This document shows, piece by piece, positions 61,123 to 64,000 of a DNA stretch of 64,000 nucleotides. Under the pieces are notes generated by a model. That model saw only the letters and a program-made list of their open reading frames with translations, did no database searches and was not told where the DNA came from. The position numbers and the translations under genes are program-made. Where the stretch lies: positions 2,976,001-3,040,000 of the forward strand of contig NZ_CP141062.1 of assembly GCF_034661295.1 (NCBI RefSeq). The letters run 5' to 3'. Position 1 is the first letter of the stretch, and the number at the start of each line of letters is the position of its first letter. Origin of the DNA: Faecalibacter sp. LW9. Lineage in GTDB: Bacteria > Bacteroidota > Bacteroidia > Flavobacteriales > Weeksellaceae.

Positions 61123-62097
61123 ATGCAGAATAAAAGTCTTTTGAAGGGCGTCTTATTCGTAGGTTTAGGGGCAAGTTTTTATGGAATGCTTGCCACGTTT
61201 GTAAAATTAGCTTACGATGAAGGATACTCTACCGCAGAAGTTACAGCCTCTCAATTTATATTGGGAATTTTAATGCTTTTAATCATCAACGGAATCATGT
61301 ATGCCAGAGGAAAAAACAACATCGCATTCCAAGGTAACGATAAGATTAAATTAATGGTTGCAGGAAGTTCATTAGGACTAACCAGCTTATTTTATTATAT
61401 CGCTGTGCAGTACATCAATGTGTCCATTGCCATTGTTTTATTGATGCAAACCGTTTGGATTAGTATTTTAGTCGAAGCCATTGTGACGCGTACATTTCCA
61501 GTCGTAAAAAAGCTTGTAGCAATGTTGATTGTGCTATTAGGTACTGCAATGGCAACGAATCTTATTGGACAAAAAGTGGAGTTGGATTGGCGTGGAATAT
61601 TTTGGGGATTTTTAGCCGCATGTTCATTTACAACGACGATGTTCACAGCGAATCGTATTGCCAACTATTTGCCGCCTTACAAAAAGACGCTTTTTATGGT
61701 ATTAGGGGGAAGTGTTTTGGTGAGCATCTTTTGTTTTCTAACCCAAATAGGTCCACACTATTTTCCTCAATTCATGGATTTCAAAGGGGTATTGGGTCCT
61801 GATTTTATTGTCGATAAAGCATTTGATGCCTCAATTTTACTAAAATGGGGATTAGCACTTTCATTATTTGGGACAGTGTTACCTCCTATCTTATTAAACT
61901 TAGGATTTCCACATACAGGACTAGGGTTAGGAAGTATTGTTTCTTCAATGGAACTACCCGTATCTGTGATGATGGCCTTTATATTATTGGGAGAGCAAGT
62001 ATTATTCATCCAATGGTCTGGGATTGCCATTATCTTATTTGCCATTGTATTTATGAATTACGAACAAGTTTTTCCAAAGAAAAAAACAACGATATAA
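61123..62097 (+). CDS. EamA/DMT family transporter
   Basis: 324 aa with ten hydrophobic segments in two EamA halves; GASFYGMLATFVKLAYDEGYS begins the first and WGFLAACSFTTTMFTANRIA the second. The loop with VSIAIVLLMQTVWISIL and the last half's MELPVSVMMAFILLGEQVLF are typical. Such proteins export amino acids, metabolites or drugs; the substrate is unknown. Start ATG at 61123 follows an AT-rich promoter. It converges on the hydrolase gene through a shared terminator. Confidence 0.92.
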   Translation: MQNKSLLKGVLFVGLGASFYGMLATFVKLAYDEGYSTAEVTASQFILGILMLLIINGIMYARGKNNIAFQGNDKIKLMVAGSSLGLTSLFYYIAVQYINVSIAIVLLMQTVWISILVEAIVTRTFPVVKKLVAMLIVLLGTAMATNLIGQKVELDWRGIFWGFLAACSFTTTMFTANRIANYLPPYKKTLFMVLGGSVLVSIFCFLTQIGPHYFPQFMDFKGVLGPDFIVDKAFDASILLKWGLALSLFGTVLPPILLNLGFPHTGLGLGSIVSSMELPVSVMMAFILLGEQVLFIQWSGIAIILFAIVFMNYEQVFPKKKTTI

Positions 62098-62101
62098 ACA
62101 T

Positions 62102-62128
62102 AAAAAGCCGAGCATTGCTCGGCTTTTT
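62102..62128. terminator. Bidirectional terminator
   Basis: AAAAGCCGAGC-ATT-GCTCGGCTTTT, 11-bp stem with A- and T-runs on both sides, between convergent genes. Confidence 0.92.
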
Positions 62129-62923
62129 TTAAGCGACATTATTAATAAATTCTTTTTCTAGAATTCCGTCGACCACACGATCGACTTGCTCAATATGTTC
62201 TTTCAAATAAATCGTATTTTCGATTTCATCTAGTTCATAAAAATGAAGTTGCTTTTTGATATCATTCAATTTGGTATAAAAACGCTTTAATTCATTACGG
62301 TTATAATTCGAATCATTTTTAACCGATATGATGTGAATCTTAGACTTAATATATTGTGCCACTTCAAGTAACCCTTCTCTTCCACGACTTATATCGATGC
62401 TATAAAACAAGGATTTTAAAAATTCATTTTTAGCTATAGGCTCTTTGACCAACCAATGATCTGTTTTAGGCGATGAAGCTATTGGAATTAAATTTTGTAC
62501 GCGTTTCGGAAATAACGTTGTCATTTCCCAAGCAATACCGCCACCAAGATCCGCCCCGATAATTGCAAAAAGTTCATTGACTTCAAGTTCAAATAACGTT
62601 AACCAAAACAATACCGCCACATCGCGAGCTGTGACTTTTTCAAATGGAATGTAGGAATAGTTAATTTCTTTTACCACTTCATTCCCTGGAATATCAATAC
62701 AGAATACCGTATATTCTGTTAAATCAATGGCTTTGTTTTTCCCAATGACTCCGTCCCAATGAAACATACAATCCGAATCACTGTTTAAGGAGTGATTAAT
62801 CAAAATAACAGGAGCCGTACCTAAAGGTAAACCAAATTGACGGTATGTTACCGAAACATTGTTTACGATAGTATTGTCTTCAAGAGGCCATACTGGAATT
62901 GTGATTTGTTGTAACGTTTGCAT
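62129..62923 (-). CDS. Alpha/beta-hydrolase, homoserine O-acetyltransferase (MetX)-like, with Asp at the nucleophile position
   Basis: 264 aa, shorter than the usual 350-380 of MetX. The N-terminal half follows MetX: VTYRQFGLPLG, VILINHSLNSDSD and the elbow IIGADLGGGIAWEM. The nucleophile Ser of the family (GGSMGG) is replaced by Asp125 in GADLGG. A candidate acid (VKNDSNYNR) and a late His (YLKEHIEQ) remain. Asp nucleophiles occur in haloalkane dehalogenases and epoxide hydrolases, so the change may mean different chemistry or loss of activity. The upstream region holds a 26-codon leader ORF and a terminator hairpin. Confidence 0.75.
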   Translation of the reverse strand: MQTLQQITIPVWPLEDNTIVNNVSVTYRQFGLPLGTAPVILINHSLNSDSDCMFHWDGVIGKNKAIDLTEYTVFCIDIPGNEVVKEINYSYIPFEKVTARDVAVLFWLTLFELEVNELFAIIGADLGGGIAWEMTTLFPKRVQNLIPIASSPKTDHWLVKEPIAKNEFLKSLFYSIDISRGREGLLEVAQYIKSKIHIISVKNDSNYNRNELKRFYTKLNDIKKQLHFYELDEIENTIYLKEHIEQVDRVVDGILEKEFINNVA

Positions 62924-62953
62924 TTTATGTTTAATTTTAAGGTTGTTCTTACA

Positions 62954-62996
62954 GTAAAAAAAAATTTCCCCGGCAAAAAAATTCGACGGGGAAATT
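62954..62996 (-). terminator. Terminator hairpin in the leader of the MetX-like gene
   Basis: Read on the minus strand: AATTTCCCCG, a 14-nt loop, CGGGGAAATT, then nine Us, ending 31 bp before the hydrolase start codon. Lying between the leader ORF and the gene it precedes, it can serve as an attenuator. Confidence 0.75.
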
Positions 62997-63022
62997 CAAA
63001 GTATCATTTATAAAGCTAAAGA

Positions 63023-63103
63023 TTATATATACGAATTTTCCACGTCTGGATTTGGCGTCCACACCTGTTTACAAATTGACATATATAAGACATTAAATTT
63101 CAT
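63023..63103 (-). CDS. Putative leader peptide, 26 aa
   Basis: An ATG at 63103 opens 26 codons ending with TAA at 63023: MKFNVLYMSICKQVW, then TPNPDVENSYI. A promoter-like TACATTTG box sits about 20 bp upstream, so the ORF would start near the transcript's 5' end. It is followed by a terminator hairpin and the MetX-like gene. The peptide is not rich in one amino acid, so ribosome stalling by a ligand or by the peptide itself is more likely than classical codon-starvation attenuation. Too short for a sure call. Confidence 0.45.
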   Translation of the reverse strand: MKFNVLYMSICKQVWTPNPDVENSYI

Positions 63104-63324
63104 AATTGCTGTACTTTCTTATTCAAATGTAAAAATTAATTTTCTATAAAAACAATAAAAACCTCATTAATTTTTGAATATCGCGATTAAAAGACGTCAA
63201 AATCATGATTTTTTTAATAAAATCATTCTCATCATTACAATAAGTTTAGAATAAAATTCGGTTAGTTTTTTGAATGCATTCATCTGTTCATTAAAACGCT
63301 TAATTTCTTGAACAATCTTTAGGG
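63104..63324. other. Intergenic region between the leader promoter and argF'
   Basis: AT-rich, no gene seen. It contains the promoter-like box for the leader transcript (TACATTTG on the minus strand at about 63124-63131). Confidence 0.4.
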
Positions 63325-63359
63325 TAAAAAAAAATGCTGATTGGAACCAATCAGCATTT
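63325..63359 (-). terminator. Terminator of argF'
   Basis: AAATGCTGATTGG-AA-CCAATCAGCATTT, 13-bp stem, with the A-run at 63326-63334 giving the U-tract on the minus strand. Confidence 0.85.
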
Positions 63360-63377
63360 CATTCTATGACAAAAATT

Positions 63378-64000
63378 CTATTTATTTTTTAAAATTTCGT
63401 GGAAAACCGTTTGAGCAGAATAAATTCGATTCGTTGCTTCATCAATTACAATCGAAACATCTGAATCCAATACCTCATCTGAAACGACAACATTACGACG
63501 AACAGGTAAACAGTGCATGAATTTGCCATTATTTGTTAAATTCATTTTCTCCATTGTCACTTGCCAATCTTTATCCCCTTCATTCGCTTGACCATAATTT
63601 TCATAAGACGACCAGTTTTTAGCATACACAAAATCAGCATCTTTTAACGCCTCATCTTGATCGTACATAATTGTAGCACCTTCGGTATATTTAGGATCTA
63701 ATTCCATTCCCTTAGGTTGCACAACTGTAAAATCAACCCAATCTACTTTAGAAAACCATTCAGCAAATGAATTTGGAACCGCTTGTGGCAAACGACGTGG
63801 ATGTGGTGCCCAAGTCATCACAACTTTTACTTTCTTTTCTGGTTTTGCATTGGGATTATATCCAATTTTCTCTGCTATTGTAATTAAATCAGCAAAAGAT
63901 TGTAAAGGATGTAGAGTCGCACTTTCTAAAGAAACAACTGGAACCGACGATAATGATTTTACTTTATTGAACATAATTTCGTGGTAATCTTCATCACGAT
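63378..64000 (-). CDS. argF': N-acetylornithine carbamoyltransferase, C-terminal part (gene runs out of the window)
   Basis: The frame is open to the right edge; the Met at 63974 is internal (HEIMFNKVKSLSS). Visible motifs are ESATLHPLQSFADL (the carbamoyl-phosphate-binding HPxQ) and KFMHCLPVRRNVVVSDEV with HCLP, followed by NRIYSAQTVFHEILKNK. The ESATLHPLQ and MHCLPVRRN forms and PHPRRLPQAVPN segment are those of AOTCase, the Bacteroidota enzyme that carbamoylates N-acetylornithine in arginine synthesis. It ends at a strong terminator. Confidence 0.92.
   Translation of the reverse strand, partial: RDEDYHEIMFNKVKSLSSVPVVSLESATLHPLQSFADLITIAEKIGYNPNAKPEKKVKVVMTWAPHPRRLPQAVPNSFAEWFSKVDWVDFTVVQPKGMELDPKYTEGATIMYDQDEALKDADFVYAKNWSSYENYGQANEGDKDWQVTMEKMNLTNNGKFMHCLPVRRNVVVSDEVLDSDVSIVIDEATNRIYSAQTVFHEILKNK

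Noticed and set aside
62930-63103. SAM riboswitch upstream of the MetX-like gene
   Set aside because: No recognisable SAM-I, SAM-II or SAM-III core; the region reads better as a short ORF followed by a terminator.
1-64000. CRISPR arrays and rRNA genes
   Set aside because: No regularly spaced repeats of the right size and no rRNA-like GC-rich conserved blocks were seen; the only arrays are tRNA and Rhs repeats.

Overview
The window is low-GC DNA from a Bacteroidota chromosome, most likely a flavobacterium (family Weeksellaceae is a reasonable guess, for example an Empedobacter- or Chryseobacterium-like genus; I cannot fix the genus from sequence alone). The evidence is the TAnnTTTG-type -7 promoter boxes, a type IX secretion sorting domain, an N-acetylornithine carbamoyltransferase in place of ornithine carbamoyltransferase, DUF3667, Rhs proteins of the Bacteroidota type, and IS1182, IS982 and IS110 elements.

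Layout. 1-3.6 kb is the right end of a prophage or phage-like element: two structural genes, then a tyrosine recombinase facing a tRNA array. 3.6-4.25 kb holds a tandem duplication of a tRNA-Arg/tRNA-Pro/tRNA-Ser triplet. 4.4-8.8 kb has a lipoprotein amidase, an IS1182 element, small hypothetical genes, a VOC protein and a Qnr-like pentapeptide-repeat protein. 8.95-14.4 kb is a three-gene MksFEB / Wadjet JetABC-type SMC operon with no visible JetD nuclease. 14.5-17.1 kb has an unknown gene and a membrane protein/histidine kinase/response regulator operon. 17.5-26.0 kb is the ATP-dependent-ligase DNA repair operon (FAD oxidoreductase, exonuclease, ligase, Lhr-like helicase, PdeM phosphoesterase) followed by an M49-like lipoprotein peptidase. 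26.1-29.1 kb holds an outer-membrane barrel gene, an intact IS982 with a 9-bp target duplication, and a frameshifted IS110 element.

29.4-37.1 kb is a minus-strand sulfur island: two persulfide dioxygenase-rhodanese fusions (one exported), a single-domain rhodanese, a thioredoxin, two half-size YeeE/YedE proteins, a TauE/SafE permease, a lipoprotein, a DoxD-DoxA fusion and a TlpA-type redoxin. Three of its promoters carry the same 5-4-5 operator (GTWAC-N4-GTTAC), so the island reads as one regulon for sulfane sulfur oxidation, trafficking and export.

37.1-45.4 kb is a decaying Rhs polymorphic-toxin island: a split Rhs core and toxin tip with its candidate immunity gene, a class II Fic protein with tandem palindromes in its promoter, three copies of an orphan Rhs tip (two with different C-termini), two membrane-anchored candidate immunity genes (one frameshifted in a poly-A tract), a RelE-type toxin fragment, and three copies of a repeat made of a promoter, a tRNA-Ser 3' end and a terminator.

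45.5-64 kb is mostly housekeeping: an alkaline-phosphatase-like lipoprotein, GNAT, pirin, an epimerase and an HxlR regulator sharing a 25-bp operator, pyruvate carboxylase, DUF3667, aldo/keto reductase, tRNA-Arg(CCG), TSUP permease, deoxynucleoside kinase, EamA transporter, a MetX-like hydrolase with Asp at the nucleophile position behind a leader-peptide/terminator arrangement, and the C-terminal part of argF'. Three genes between 53 and 58.8 kb carry in-frame nonsense codons or frameshifts. All alignments and motif calls here were made by eye.
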